Made by a program: the position numbers and the translations under genes. A DNA stretch of 64,000 nucleotides from Streptomyces sp. LUP47B (GTDB lineage Bacteria > Actinomycetota > Actinomycetes > Streptomycetales > Streptomycetaceae). The DNA lies in assembly GCF_001746295.1 (NCBI RefSeq), contig NZ_MJAH01000001.1, forward strand, positions 584,468-648,467, given 5' to 3'. Shown piece after piece: positions 8,924 to 17,462 of the stretch. Position 1 is the stretch's first letter. Every line of letters starts with the position of its first letter. The notes beneath the pieces are model-generated. The model was not told the DNA's origin, searched no databases, and saw nothing but the letters and a program-made list of their open reading frames with translations.

Positions 8924-10381
8924 ATGCGGAGAGCATTGGCGGCCGCAGCCGCCGTTGTCGTTGCCGCGTCGTCGGTCGTGGTTGCGCAGATGTCGCCGGC
9001 GGCGGCGCGCGACGCCCTGAGGTGGAAGCCCTGCGCGGCGGCGGTCGGCGCACCGGGTCTGGAGTGCTCGACACTCCGAGTGCCCCTGGACTACCGGCGT
9101 CCGGAGGGCCGGAAGATCGAGATTGCGATCTCCCGGCTGAAGAGCAAGAACCCTTCGCAGCGTCGGGGCGTGCTGCTGACAAATCCGGGCGGACCTGGCG
9201 GGCCCGGCCTGGATTACCCTGCCCTTCTCACGGATCCGACGGTCCCGCATCCGCTGCCGCAGAGCGTACGGGACAGGTACGACGTGATCGGCTTGGATCC
9301 TCGTGGTGTTGGCCTCAGCTCGCCGGTGACCTGCGACGTCACGCCGGAACAGCTTGCGCCTCGCTGGTTGCCGTACCCGGAGAGCCCGGGCGAGGTAATG
9401 CGGCATGCCGGCGTAGCGCGGACTGTCTCCCGGCAGTGCGCGACGTCGGAGACGCAGGATCTGTTGCCCCACATCACTACCGCGAACACCGCACGTGACA
9501 TGGACCGGATCCGAGAAGCGCTGGGTGAGCGTAAGATTTCCTACTTCGGTGGGTCCTACGGCAGCTACCTTGGCGCGGTTTACGCGACCTTGTTCCCGTT
9601 ACGCGGCGAACGGATTGTGCTCGACAGCGTGTTGGGTGCCGGCGGTTATGATCACAAGGCGCAACTCCGGTTCGCCATCGGGTTCGACGATCGGTTCCCG
9701 GACTTCGCCAGGTTTGTGGTGGCAAACCCACAGTACGGGCTGGGCACCACGCCCGCGCAGGTCCGAGCCAAGTATCTGAACCTCGCGGCGCGGCTCGACC
9801 GCAAGCCGATCGGCGGCGTCGACGGCTCCCTGCTGCGCAACCTGACGCATGAGGCGCTCTACGCCGACGTGCTCTTCCCAGGCCTTGCTGAGAAGATGAA
9901 GGCGCTCGACGCGAGTCAGCCAGTGCAGGTGACCCCGCCCGCCGGCGACATGGACAACTTCTACTCCTCGCACTTCTATGTGCTCTGCGGTGACTCGAGC
10001 TGGCCGCGATCGCTTCGGACCTATCAGCGTCAGGTCGCGACGCAACGGGCCAAGCATCCGCTGTTCGGTGCGGCCGCAGCCAATGTCAATCCTTGCGCGT
10101 TCTGGCGAAAGTCGGCCGCGCCCCCGGTACGCATCCATGACCGCGGACCGTCGAACGTGCTACTCGTGCAGAACCTGCGTGACCCGGGGACGCCCCTGGT
10201 CGGTGCTCTGGAACTGCGGCGGGCGTTCGGCAACCGGGCCCGGTTGGTCACGGCGGACCAGGGCGGCCACGGTGCCTACGGACTGTTCGCAGAGAACATG
10301 TGCGCCAACAACACGGTCACGGCCTTCCTGACCACCGGCGAGCGTCCGGAACGGGATCGCGCCTGTACGGCGGAATCATGA
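8924..10381 (+). CDS. secreted alpha/beta hydrolase, tripeptidyl aminopeptidase (S33) type
   Basis: The 485-aa product has a signal peptide (MRRALAAAAAVVVAASSVVV, cleavage near AAA-RD). The body matches the Streptomyces SlpD/SlpE/Tap peptidase group: LECSTLRVPLDYRRPEG, an oxyanion segment LTNPGGPGGPG, GLDPRGVGLSSPVTC, the nucleophile elbow GGSYGS with Ser211, NLRDPGTPL for the Asp and GGHGAYG for the His. Members remove N-terminal tripeptides outside the cell. GGAGAAGG precedes the ATG. It is controlled by MerR-type site 3. A homologue lies at 12155-13729 under site 5. Confidence 0.88.
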   Translation: MRRALAAAAAVVVAASSVVVAQMSPAAARDALRWKPCAAAVGAPGLECSTLRVPLDYRRPEGRKIEIAISRLKSKNPSQRRGVLLTNPGGPGGPGLDYPALLTDPTVPHPLPQSVRDRYDVIGLDPRGVGLSSPVTCDVTPEQLAPRWLPYPESPGEVMRHAGVARTVSRQCATSETQDLLPHITTANTARDMDRIREALGERKISYFGGSYGSYLGAVYATLFPLRGERIVLDSVLGAGGYDHKAQLRFAIGFDDRFPDFARFVVANPQYGLGTTPAQVRAKYLNLAARLDRKPIGGVDGSLLRNLTHEALYADVLFPGLAEKMKALDASQPVQVTPPAGDMDNFYSSHFYVLCGDSSWPRSLRTYQRQVATQRAKHPLFGAAAANVNPCAFWRKSAAPPVRIHDRGPSNVLLVQNLRDPGTPLVGALELRRAFGNRARLVTADQGGHGAYGLFAENMCANNTVTAFLTTGERPERDRACTAES

Positions 10382-10396
10382 CCGGTCACCACCGCC

Positions 10397-10427
10397 TTGA
10401 CCATGCCCTCACGGCATGGCGTCGACT
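10397..10427 (+). promoter_or_regulatory. MerR-type promoter/operator, site 4
   Basis: TTGACC (10397-10402), 19-bp spacer, TCGACT (10422-10427). The spacer palindrome is TGCCC-TCA-CGGCA at 10404-10416. It starts 15 bases after the stop of the first S33 peptidase and precedes the membrane protein gene at 10460. Confidence 0.7.
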
Positions 10428-10459
10428 GGCCTGATACGAGAAGCCGCGAGGGAAGCGAG

Positions 10460-11005
10460 ATGTTCAGCAAGGAACGAAAGCGGGAACGAGCTGCGCAGCG
10501 GGTCGAGCCTGGCAACGGTCAACCGGTGAAAGCTTTCAGCTGGTGGCAGCCAATATTTCGATCGTTGCACCACCTGCGCCTGGCGGAGGCCGCGCACGCG
10601 CGGGGGAACTCAGATCTCCGAGGCCCGGCTGCCCGCGGCATTTCCCGTGCCGGGAGGTGGATCGGGGTAGCTGCGACGAGCTTCGGTCTCAAGCGCTGCC
10701 ACTACGTGACCGAGGACGGCACCGAGGAACAGCTTCTCCCCGCCTCCGCCGAGGGGCGCCGGGCACGACTCGGCAGTGAGCGTCCGGCGCTCAGCCGCTT
10801 GATCGGTATCGGCTCGTTGCTGATGGTCGTCATCCCACTGCTCCTGCTCGTCCCGCAGCTGGCCGAGGCGGCCTCTCGTGTGCCGCAACTGGCCAAGCGG
10901 TTCGGGACGTTCACCTCGCCGATCGACCTACTGCGGTGGCTCAATACCGCGCTCGGTGTGGCAGCAGCGTCAGCGAGCGTGGAGCGCGGGTCACGCATGC
11001 GGTAA
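10460..11005 (+). CDS. membrane protein of a Streptomyces-restricted family, centre possibly frame-shifted
   Basis: ATG 10460 gives 181 aa. Both ends match a common family in the genus: FSWWQPIFRSLHHLRLAE at the start, then FGLKRCHYVTEDGTEEQL, EGRRARLGSERPALSRLIGI and a C-terminal pair of hydrophobic segments (LLMVVIPLLLLVPQL; LNTALGVAAASAS). The family's middle motif (LPAxFPVPGG) is present in the DNA near 10625-10665 but in another frame (EARLPAAFPVPGG). The open frame therefore crosses the centre through two compensating shifts, with some loss. It may be a degenerate allele or still functional. It lies under MerR-type site 4. Confidence 0.6.
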   Translation: MFSKERKRERAAQRVEPGNGQPVKAFSWWQPIFRSLHHLRLAEAAHARGNSDLRGPAARGISRAGRWIGVAATSFGLKRCHYVTEDGTEEQLLPASAEGRRARLGSERPALSRLIGIGSLLMVVIPLLLLVPQLAEAASRVPQLAKRFGTFTSPIDLLRWLNTALGVAAASASVERGSRMR

Positions 11006-11121
11006 AGCCGCCTGCTGGACGGTAGCTGACTACGACGGCCGGGTGCGCTGCGGCGAGTCTTCCTGGTGGCAGACCGTTCACCCGTACACCGATGAAGCTT
11101 CTCAACAGACGAAGGATCACC

Positions 11122-11565
11122 ATGTCAATCACTCTTCCAGCCCTGCACCACGTCGGCATTGTCGTGGCCGATGTGGAGGCGGCGGCCCTCGACCACGAGC
11201 GCCGGTGGGGAGTCACCGCGGGCCCGATCGTCGATCTCAGCTTCTCCCAGGCTCAGTTGTCCGGAGTTCCCACCGACGTGTCCGCCCGCTACCGCTTCAT
11301 CGACACCGGTGCCTCACAGATCGAACTCATCGAACCGACCTCCCAGCCTTCGCCATACGACGAACTGTTGTCTGTCGGCGGCGTACACCATCTCGCTTAC
11401 TTCGTCGACCGGATCGATGTTTACCTGGACCACTTGCGCGGGCTCGGGGAGGAGGTCGAGGTGACCTTCGACGCCTCCGTGGCCGACGGGACTCGATTCG
11501 TCTACTTGAAGGGACTTGCGCATGAGCCTGCCATCGAGCTCATCGAGAGGCGCGCCGCTGGGTGA
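11122..11565 (+). CDS. VOC-fold protein (glyoxalase / methylmalonyl-CoA epimerase-like)
   Basis: GAAGGA precedes the ATG at 11122 by five bases; an in-frame ATG at 11092 lacks a ribosome site. The 147-aa product shows a two-module VOC fold: LPALHHVGIVVADVEAAALD at the start, RYRFIDTGASQIELIEPTSQ in the middle, and VGGVHHLAYFVDRIDVYLDH in the second half with a final FVYLKG...AIELIE. Metal ligands would be His11 or His12, the glutamate in QIELIE, the HH of GVHHLAY and the last Glu. This pattern resembles methylmalonyl-CoA epimerase and lactoylglutathione lyase relatives; substrate unknown. Confidence 0.75.
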   Translation: MSITLPALHHVGIVVADVEAAALDHERRWGVTAGPIVDLSFSQAQLSGVPTDVSARYRFIDTGASQIELIEPTSQPSPYDELLSVGGVHHLAYFVDRIDVYLDHLRGLGEEVEVTFDASVADGTRFVYLKGLAHEPAIELIERRAAG

Positions 11566-11577
11566 CGAACCGAAAGG

Positions 11578-11969
11578 AAACCTCAGTGAAGCGGCGATCC
11601 GAAGGTCCTTCTTCAACTGCAGCCGCGCGGTGAGGCGACGCGAATCAAGGTGCTGGCCGATTTCCCCGACACCCCGTGGGACCTTCTACGGGTGTATCGA
11701 CCCGTCGGCACCGCTGCGCGTCACAATCGTCGTACCGGACGACAACGAACGCGTGCAGTCGGTGATGCTGCGCAAGGCCGAGCATTCGTCCCGCGGCGGC
11801 GTTGGTCGGACCGTCCAGACGCAAAGGCAACTCCGTCGGTGAGCACCTGTGCTCGGATCTGACCTACTCACTTTGTCTTCGCAGGAAAGGCCAGGCCCGG
11901 ATGAGCCTGGTTACGAGGAGACAGTCGCTGAGGAAGTTGTACGCCTTTGTCCGGCGCATAGCGGTGTGA
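11578..11969 (+). pseudogene. decayed second FBP-domain gene
   Basis: Pieces of the FBP protein seen intact at 1228-1725 appear here in order but in several frames: LSEAAIRRSFFNCS, then RGEATRIKVLADFPDTPWD, then CIDPSAPLRVTIVVPDDNER with VQSVMLRKAE, then GNSVGEHLCSDLTYSLCLRR before a TGA at 11967. The central zinc-ligand segment (CSLC...TTH) is missing. At least three shifts plus the deletion mean it cannot encode a normal product. Confidence 0.75.
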
Positions 11970-12085
11970 CGATCGCGTTCATGTATCGAATCGTCATGGC
12001 AGGGCGCTTACCACTGAGGAGCGGCGGGTGAGCGGCCGCCGGGCGGTCCCGGTCACGTTGCGGCCGGCGGCCTTGACCACGGGGA

Positions 12086-12118
12086 GTGCTCCTGGCGCAT
12101 GTTCTGCGGCAGGAGCAC
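12086..12118 (-). terminator. stem-loop after second S33 peptidase gene
   Basis: GTGCTCCTGGCGCA (12086-12099) pairs with TGCGGCAGGAGCAC (12105-12118) with one mismatch and a 5-base loop. It lies 36 bp downstream of the complement-strand peptidase gene and may also stop rightward read-through from the decayed FBP gene. Confidence 0.65.
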
Positions 12119-12154
12119 GCTAGCCGGTCCCGAAAGGCTTGTTATCGGACCCGC

Positions 12155-13729
12155 TCAGGAGCAGTGGACGTTCCCGTGCGGCAGCTTCCCGCTGAGCAGG
12201 AACAGATTGGCGGCGTCGGTGGCGCAGGTTGCCGGGCCTTGATTGCCGTAGACGAGGTGGCCGCCGGCGCTGACGGTGACCAGCGCGCTGCGGTTGCCGA
12301 GCGCCTTGTGCATGCCCTTGCCGGTCTCGAGGGGCGTGTTGGGGTCGCGCTCGTTCTGCAGAATCATGATGTTGCGCTCGCCGCGGCCGGTGATCTTGAC
12401 GACCGGCTCGATCGGTGTGCTGGGCCAGAAGGCGCAGGGCCAGACGGTTGCCGGGGCGCCGGCCGTCAAAGGGTGTGCCTTACGGTCCGCGGCTACGGCA
12501 CGGGCATAGGTCTTGATGTCGCGTGGCCAGCTGATGTCGTCGCAGGCCACGGCGTACGCGGCGGCGATCGCATTGTCCGCCGGAACGCCGGGCGAGACGC
12601 CGGCACTTGCGCTTGCGCTGGGAAGCAGCTGGTTCAGCCAGGCGATGTCCTCCTCGCCCGCGTTGCCGGCGGCCAGGCCGGCGGCGGCACGCCACGTCTG
12701 TGCGAGCACCGGAAAAACTTCGTCGGGCTGGCCGAGCAGGGCGGACGTGAGGTAACGGAGCAGGTCGCCGTTCAGCGTGGTCGGAGTGCCCGGAACGGCA
12801 ACCGGCCGGGTGTCGAGAGAGGCGGCCAGCTTGAGGTACGCGGCCTTGACGGCTCGGGGCGTACTTCCGAATCCGGTCTCGCCGGGGTGATCTGCAGCGA
12901 ACTTGGCGAAGTCCGGGAATCGATCAGCGACGCCCTGGCTCCGCGTGGCGAACTGGTCATGCCAGACCCGGCTCGGGTCCACGGCGCTGTCGAGCACGAA
13001 GCGATCAGCGTTCCGGGGAAACAGAGTCGCGTAAACGGCGCCGAGATAGGTGCCGTACGAACTGCCGAGGTAGGAGATCTTCGGCTGTCCGAGAGACTGC
13101 CGGATCCGATCCATGTCGCGGGCGGTGTTCGCGGTCGTCAGGTATGGCATGACGTCGCCGGACTCGGCGGCGCAGCGCCGGGCGACGGATCGGGCCTCGA
13201 CGACGTTCTCGGCGATCGAGCCGTCCGGGCGGGGGTAGGGGGTCGGCGGCAGGAGTTCATGGGCGGTGAGGCCGCAGGTGACGGGATCGCTGTGGCCCAC
13301 CCCGCGAGGATCGAATCCGATCAGGTCGTAGGAGGCCAGCACCGGCCCGCTCGTCTGCTGAGCGACGACGCTCGGCCAGTTGAGGCCTTCAGAACCCGGA
13401 CCTCCGGGGTTGACCACCAGAATGCCGCGCTTCTTGGCCTGGTCGGTGGCAGGGATGCGCGATACGGCGATGGTGACCTGCTTGCCTCGGGGCCGCCGAT
13501 AGTCGAGCGGGACCTTCAGCGTGCCGCACGATTGCCGCCGATCGACCTGCACGCCAACCGGCGGTGAAGGGCAGCTCCCCCAGGAAATCGCGGACGACTG
13601 CGTCAGGTCAGCGGTGTCCTGAGTCAGCGACATGAGCAGTTCGCCGGCCGCCGCGGTGTGGGGGAGGGCGTAGGCGGCCGCACCGGCGACGACGATCGCG
13701 GCGGCTGTCACCGCGAGTACTTTCTTCAT
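12155..13729 (-). CDS. secreted alpha/beta hydrolase, tripeptidyl aminopeptidase (S33) type, second copy
   Basis: The 524-aa product starts at ATG 13729, after GGAGA, with a signal peptide (MKKVLAVTAAAIVVAGAAAY). It carries the same landmarks as the 8924-10381 protein: CGTLKVPLDYRRPRGK, VVNPGGPGSEG, GFDPRGVGHSDPVTCGL, the nucleophile motif GSSYGT with Ser224, ERDPNTPLETG for the Asp and GGHLVYG for the His. It should be exported and act on peptides or acylated small molecules outside the cell. It is read toward the first copy and preceded by MerR-type site 5, which ties both peptidases to the same regulators. A hairpin terminator follows. Confidence 0.88.
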   Translation of the reverse strand: MKKVLAVTAAAIVVAGAAAYALPHTAAAGELLMSLTQDTADLTQSSAISWGSCPSPPVGVQVDRRQSCGTLKVPLDYRRPRGKQVTIAVSRIPATDQAKKRGILVVNPGGPGSEGLNWPSVVAQQTSGPVLASYDLIGFDPRGVGHSDPVTCGLTAHELLPPTPYPRPDGSIAENVVEARSVARRCAAESGDVMPYLTTANTARDMDRIRQSLGQPKISYLGSSYGTYLGAVYATLFPRNADRFVLDSAVDPSRVWHDQFATRSQGVADRFPDFAKFAADHPGETGFGSTPRAVKAAYLKLAASLDTRPVAVPGTPTTLNGDLLRYLTSALLGQPDEVFPVLAQTWRAAAGLAAGNAGEEDIAWLNQLLPSASASAGVSPGVPADNAIAAAYAVACDDISWPRDIKTYARAVAADRKAHPLTAGAPATVWPCAFWPSTPIEPVVKITGRGERNIMILQNERDPNTPLETGKGMHKALGNRSALVTVSAGGHLVYGNQGPATCATDAANLFLLSGKLPHGNVHCS

Positions 13730-13754
13730 GGTGTCTTCTCCAATCTCCGGGGGG

Positions 13755-13785
13755 AGAAGATCACGTGCCCTTGGGGCGTAGTCAA
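13755..13785 (-). promoter_or_regulatory. MerR-type promoter/operator, site 5 (before second S33 peptidase)
   Basis: On the complement strand TTGACT (13785-13780) is followed after 19 bp by TCTTCT (13760-13755). The spacer palindrome is CGCCC-CAA-GGGCA. The -35 box overlaps the stop codon of the remnant frame upstream, as also happens at site 3. The -10 is weaker than in the other sites. Confidence 0.65.
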
Positions 13786-14010
13786 CCACTCGGGTGGAAC
13801 CGACAGTCCACTGCGCCCATACGGGAAACCGGTTGTCGGAAGGCGTTGTGGCCGTCCACGAGTTCTTCGGTGTCCGCCGGGAACAGCACCGCGAGCCGAT
13901 CTCCCGCGACATCGCCGACCTGCGCCCCATCACTACGACGTTTCGGTGGTCAAGGCTGCGGATGGCGGTGTGCGTCAGAACCCGTACGCCGTGCCCGATG
14001 CAGCGCTCGT
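13782..14010 (-). pseudogene. unrecognised coding remnant
   Basis: Two good-looking protein stretches occur in adjacent complement frames: DERCIGHGVRVLTHTAIRSL with DHRNVVVMGR, then GAQVGDVAGDRLAVLFPADT with EELVDGHNAFRQPVSR, ending at TGA 13784-13782. Codon use fits coding sequence, but there is no start and the frame changes near 13930. I do not recognise the family; the first part vaguely recalls a NAD(P)/FAD oxidoreductase. Confidence 0.3.
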
Positions 14011-14135
14011 CCACGTCGAAGTCGCTCTGGTGCAGTGTTCAGTGTGTCTGAGTTTCCCGGGCTGAGTGCCGCCCGCCGCCGCATCTGCCAGTCACAGGGC
14101 CGTGCGGCACAGGCGCTCCGTGACGCCTGACCGTA

Positions 14136-17100
14136 ATGCCCGTATCCTCATCAATGCCAGACTCTCTTCCGAGCAGCGAATTGTCGCGGGCGCAAGTGAG
14201 GCGAAGCGTGGTTCGGTCCGGCGAGGAATCCAAGCCTGCGGGACGTGCGACGGACGGCACGGGGCCCGCCAGTCCGCGTGAGCTGTTTCTCCAGGGCGAG
14301 CCCGTCGCGGAGGGCGTACGGACGTCGATCCTGAACTCGTGGCAGCGCTCCCGCTCCCTGGGCCTGTCGCCCGATGCGCTCGACCTGCCCTACCGGGAGG
14401 ACTTCGACACGGGCGGCCGTATCGTCCGGGCGTCCGTGCCGGTGCTCGATCAGTTGCAGGCCACGTTCGCCGGGACCCAGGTCAACATCTCCGTCGCCGA
14501 TGCCAACGGGACGGTGCTGCTGCGCCGCTTCGGGGATCCCTCGATGGCCAGGAGTCTGCCGGCCATCCAGGTCGTGCCCGGGTTCGTGTTCGCCGAGCAG
14601 GTCGCCGGCACCAACGGCATCGGGCTGGCCCTGGCGGAGCGGCAGCTCATCCGCGTCTTCGGCGCAGAGCACTTCGCGGAGCGCTCCCAGCAGAGCGCCT
14701 GCGTCGCGCTGCCCGTCCGGGACCCGCTCAGCGGACGCATCGAAGGCGTCCTGTGTCTCGGCTATCCGCGCGGTTTCGAGCGGCCCGTCCTGGGCCTCGC
14801 CATCCGCAGGGCGGCGCAGGGCATCGAGCGGCGGCTGCTGGCGCAGAGCTCCGCGCACGAGGGCGCCCTGCTGCAGACGTACCTGACGGCTGTCGGGGCC
14901 GCAACCGGCGGTCCGCAGCGCGGCGTGGCGATGGACGCGCTGGCGAACGAGTTCCGTTCCCGTGACGAGGCGATCCTCAGGGAGAAGGCCGCCGAGCTGA
15001 TCTCCGGCGCGCAGCGGGGGGCCGTCGAGGTGGCCCTTCCCGACGGCCGGCGGGTGACCCTCGTGAGCCGCCCGGTGACGAGCGGCTCCGGGGTGCGGGG
15101 CATCGCCATCGAGGCCGTGCTGCCGGGCGCCCCGGTGGGGCAGCTGCTCTCCGTATCCCGCCAGACGGACGAGCTGCCCACCCTCACCGCCCCGCTCTCG
15201 ACCGCGCGCCCGGCGATCATCTTGACGCCCGGCCATCCGGCCGCGGTCCCCGGCCCGGTCATCACGGCCAACGGAGACGCAGGCCCGGCCGGGCCGCACG
15301 CGACCGCCGAGCCCGGCGCGAGACTCTCGGCGGCGGGCGACGGTCGTGCCGTCGGCCCGGTCGCGGGCGCCAGTGGGCGGGGGTCCGCCGAGCCGGACGC
15401 GGCCGGTGGTCACCTCTGGGCCGCCGAGCCCGGCCCGGTCGGCAGGAGCAAGGACGGCACCGAGCCCGGCCCTGTCGGCAAGGGCACCGGCGTCACCGAG
15501 CCCGACGCGGCCGTCACGGCCGGCAGGGGCCAGGGCCAGAACGCTTCCGAGCCCGCGCCGCCCCTCACGGCCGGCACAGACCAGGACCCGGCGGATGAGC
15601 ACTCCGAGGCGGCGGCGCTCCCTGCCCGGGCGCTGGTGATGCTGGGGGAACCGCACGTCGGGGCCTACGCCCTGGCCGCGCGCCGGCGTCTGGAGCTGCT
15701 GTCCGAGGCCAGTACCCGCATCGGCACCACCCTGGACGTGCTCCGCACCGCGGAGGAACTGGCCGAGACCGCCGTCCCCGGACTGGCCGACTTCGTCACC
15801 ATCGACCTCCCCGACGCCGTACTGCGCGGCGAGGAGTCCGCCGATCCCCTCACCGACCTGCGCCGTACGGTCCTCCATGGCATCCGTGGCGGCCTGCCCT
15901 TCACCCAGCCCGGCACGCGCATCGACTTCGGCCCGACCGCGCCCCAGCTGCGCTGCCTCACCAGTGGCGAGGCCGTGCTGGAGCCCGACCTCGGGGCCGC
16001 AGCGGGCTGGCTCGCCCAGGACCTGGAGCACACCGCGCGCCTGCTGACGCACGTCCACTCCCTGATCGCGGTCCCGCTGCTCGCCCGCGGTGTCGTCCTC
16101 GGCATCGCCAGCTTCTACCGATCCGGTGACTCCTTTGGGGACGACGACCGCTCCCTGGCCCAGGAACTCGCCTCCCGCGCCGCACTGTCGATCGACAACG
16201 CCCGGCGCTACACCCACGAACGCAGCATGGTCCTGGCCCTCCAGCGCCGGCTCCTCCCCCACGGCCTGCCCGACCAGGACGCCGTCGAGGTCGCTCATCG
16301 CTATCTGCCCGCCGAGTCCGACGTGGGTGGCGACTGGTACGACGTCATCCCCCTGTCCGGCTCCCGCATCGGGCTCCTCGTCGGCGACGTCGTCGGCCAC
16401 GGCATGCTCTCCGCGGCCACCATGGGCCGCCTGCGCACGGCCGCCCGCAGCTTCGCCGAGCTCGACTTCCCGCCGGACGAGGTCCTCACCCACCTGGACA
16501 ACCTCGTCGGCCGCCTTGACCGGGAGGACCCGGACGGCAAGGGCCCCGGCGTCATCGGTGCGACCTGCCTCTACGCCATCTACGACCCGACCACGCAGCG
16601 GTGCCTGATGGCCCGCGCCGGGCACCCACCGCCCGCTATCGTCCACCCTGACGGCACCGTGACCTATCCCGAGCTCCCCGCCGGGCCCCCGCTCGGCCTC
16701 GGAGGCCTGCCCTTCGACGCCGCCGAGGTCGATCTCCCCGCGGGCAGTCAGCTGGTCATGTACACCGACGGGCTCATCGAGGACCGGCACCGTGACGTCG
16801 ACGTGGTCCTGGAGCAGTTGCGCGAGGCACTGGCCCGCCCCGAGCGGGCCCCCGAGGAGACCTGCCGGGCGATCCTGGACACCGTCGCACCCGCGCACCC
16901 GAACGACGACATCGCCCTGCTCGTCGCCCGCGTCCACGCCCTGGACCCTGACCGGATCGCCGACTGGGAGATGTCCGCCGACCCGGCCCTCGTCGGCGAG
17001 GTCCGGGCGTCCGCCATGCGGTGGCTGTCCGACCGGGGACTCGACGAGGCCGCGTTCGCCGCGGAGCTGATCCTCAGCGAACTGATCACGAACGCCATCC

Positions 17101-17324
17101 GGCACGGCGCCGCGCCCATTCGAGTACGGCTGCTCTACGGCCGGACCCTGATCTGCGAGGTCGCTGACGCCAGCAACACCGCCCCGCACCTGCGCCGCGC
17201 GGCCAGTACCGACGAGGGCGGCCGCGGTCTGTTCCTCGTCGCGCAGCTCTCACAGAGCTGGGGCACGCGCTACCTGCCGGAGGGCAAGGTCATCTGGGCC
17301 GAATGCGGGCTCGACGCCGCGTGA
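14136..17324 (+). CDS. GAF - linker - GAF - PP2C (SpoIIE) phosphatase - HATPase fusion protein
   Basis: The 1062-aa soluble signalling protein has four parts. Residues ~60-240 form an N-terminal GAF-type sensor like that of AcoR/DhaR activators (ILNSWQRSRSLGL, AGTNGIGLALAERQLIRVFG). Residues ~350-500 are a Pro/Gly/Glu-rich repetitive linker. Residues ~525-690 form a second GAF domain. Residues ~700-930 are a SpoIIE-type PP2C phosphatase (VGGDWYDVIPLSG near 730, GDVVGHGMLSAATMGRLR, YTDGLIEDR). Residues ~945-1060 form a HATPase_c anti-sigma-type kinase (LILSELITNAIRHG near 980). Such proteins control partner-switching of anti-sigma antagonists. The start is uncertain; ATG 14154 is an alternative. 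It lies just upstream of a sugar-type ABC operon. Confidence 0.88.
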   Translation: MPVSSSMPDSLPSSELSRAQVRRSVVRSGEESKPAGRATDGTGPASPRELFLQGEPVAEGVRTSILNSWQRSRSLGLSPDALDLPYREDFDTGGRIVRASVPVLDQLQATFAGTQVNISVADANGTVLLRRFGDPSMARSLPAIQVVPGFVFAEQVAGTNGIGLALAERQLIRVFGAEHFAERSQQSACVALPVRDPLSGRIEGVLCLGYPRGFERPVLGLAIRRAAQGIERRLLAQSSAHEGALLQTYLTAVGAATGGPQRGVAMDALANEFRSRDEAILREKAAELISGAQRGAVEVALPDGRRVTLVSRPVTSGSGVRGIAIEAVLPGAPVGQLLSVSRQTDELPTLTAPLSTARPAIILTPGHPAAVPGPVITANGDAGPAGPHATAEPGARLSAAGDGRAVGPVAGASGRGSAEPDAAGGHLWAAEPGPVGRSKDGTEPGPVGKGTGVTEPDAAVTAGRGQGQNASEPAPPLTAGTDQDPADEHSEAAALPARALVMLGEPHVGAYALAARRRLELLSEASTRIGTTLDVLRTAEELAETAVPGLADFVTIDLPDAVLRGEESADPLTDLRRTVLHGIRGGLPFTQPGTRIDFGPTAPQLRCLTSGEAVLEPDLGAAAGWLAQDLEHTARLLTHVHSLIAVPLLARGVVLGIASFYRSGDSFGDDDRSLAQELASRAALSIDNARRYTHERSMVLALQRRLLPHGLPDQDAVEVAHRYLPAESDVGGDWYDVIPLSGSRIGLLVGDVVGHGMLSAATMGRLRTAARSFAELDFPPDEVLTHLDNLVGRLDREDPDGKGPGVIGATCLYAIYDPTTQRCLMARAGHPPPAIVHPDGTVTYPELPAGPPLGLGGLPFDAAEVDLPAGSQLVMYTDGLIEDRHRDVDVVLEQLREALARPERAPEETCRAILDTVAPAHPNDDIALLVARVHALDPDRIADWEMSADPALVGEVRASAMRWLSDRGLDEAAFAAELILSELITNAIRHGAAPIRVRLLYGRTLICEVADASNTAPHLRRAASTDEGGRGLFLVAQLSQSWGTRYLPEGKVIWAECGLDAA

Positions 17325-17462
17325 CGAGGCAAGCGGCCCCCGAGCCGATCCCTTTCCCGTCCATTTCCCGTCAAGTTCCCATCCGGTTTCCCGTCCGGGA
17401 GGGCGCTCCATCGGTGCCGCGCCCACATCCGAGAGATGCCTGAAGTGCTGTAGTTTGATCGG

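Noticed and set aside
12072..12100. TTGACC near 12074 as a sixth MerR-type site
   Set aside because: It lacks the TGCCC-N3-GGGCA palindrome and overlaps the terminator hairpin rather than a gene start.
14151..17189. A 1000-codon open frame antisense to the phosphatase fusion gene
   Set aside because: It mirrors the codon bias of the sense gene, shows no domain and has no ribosome site; long antisense frames are normal at this GC content.
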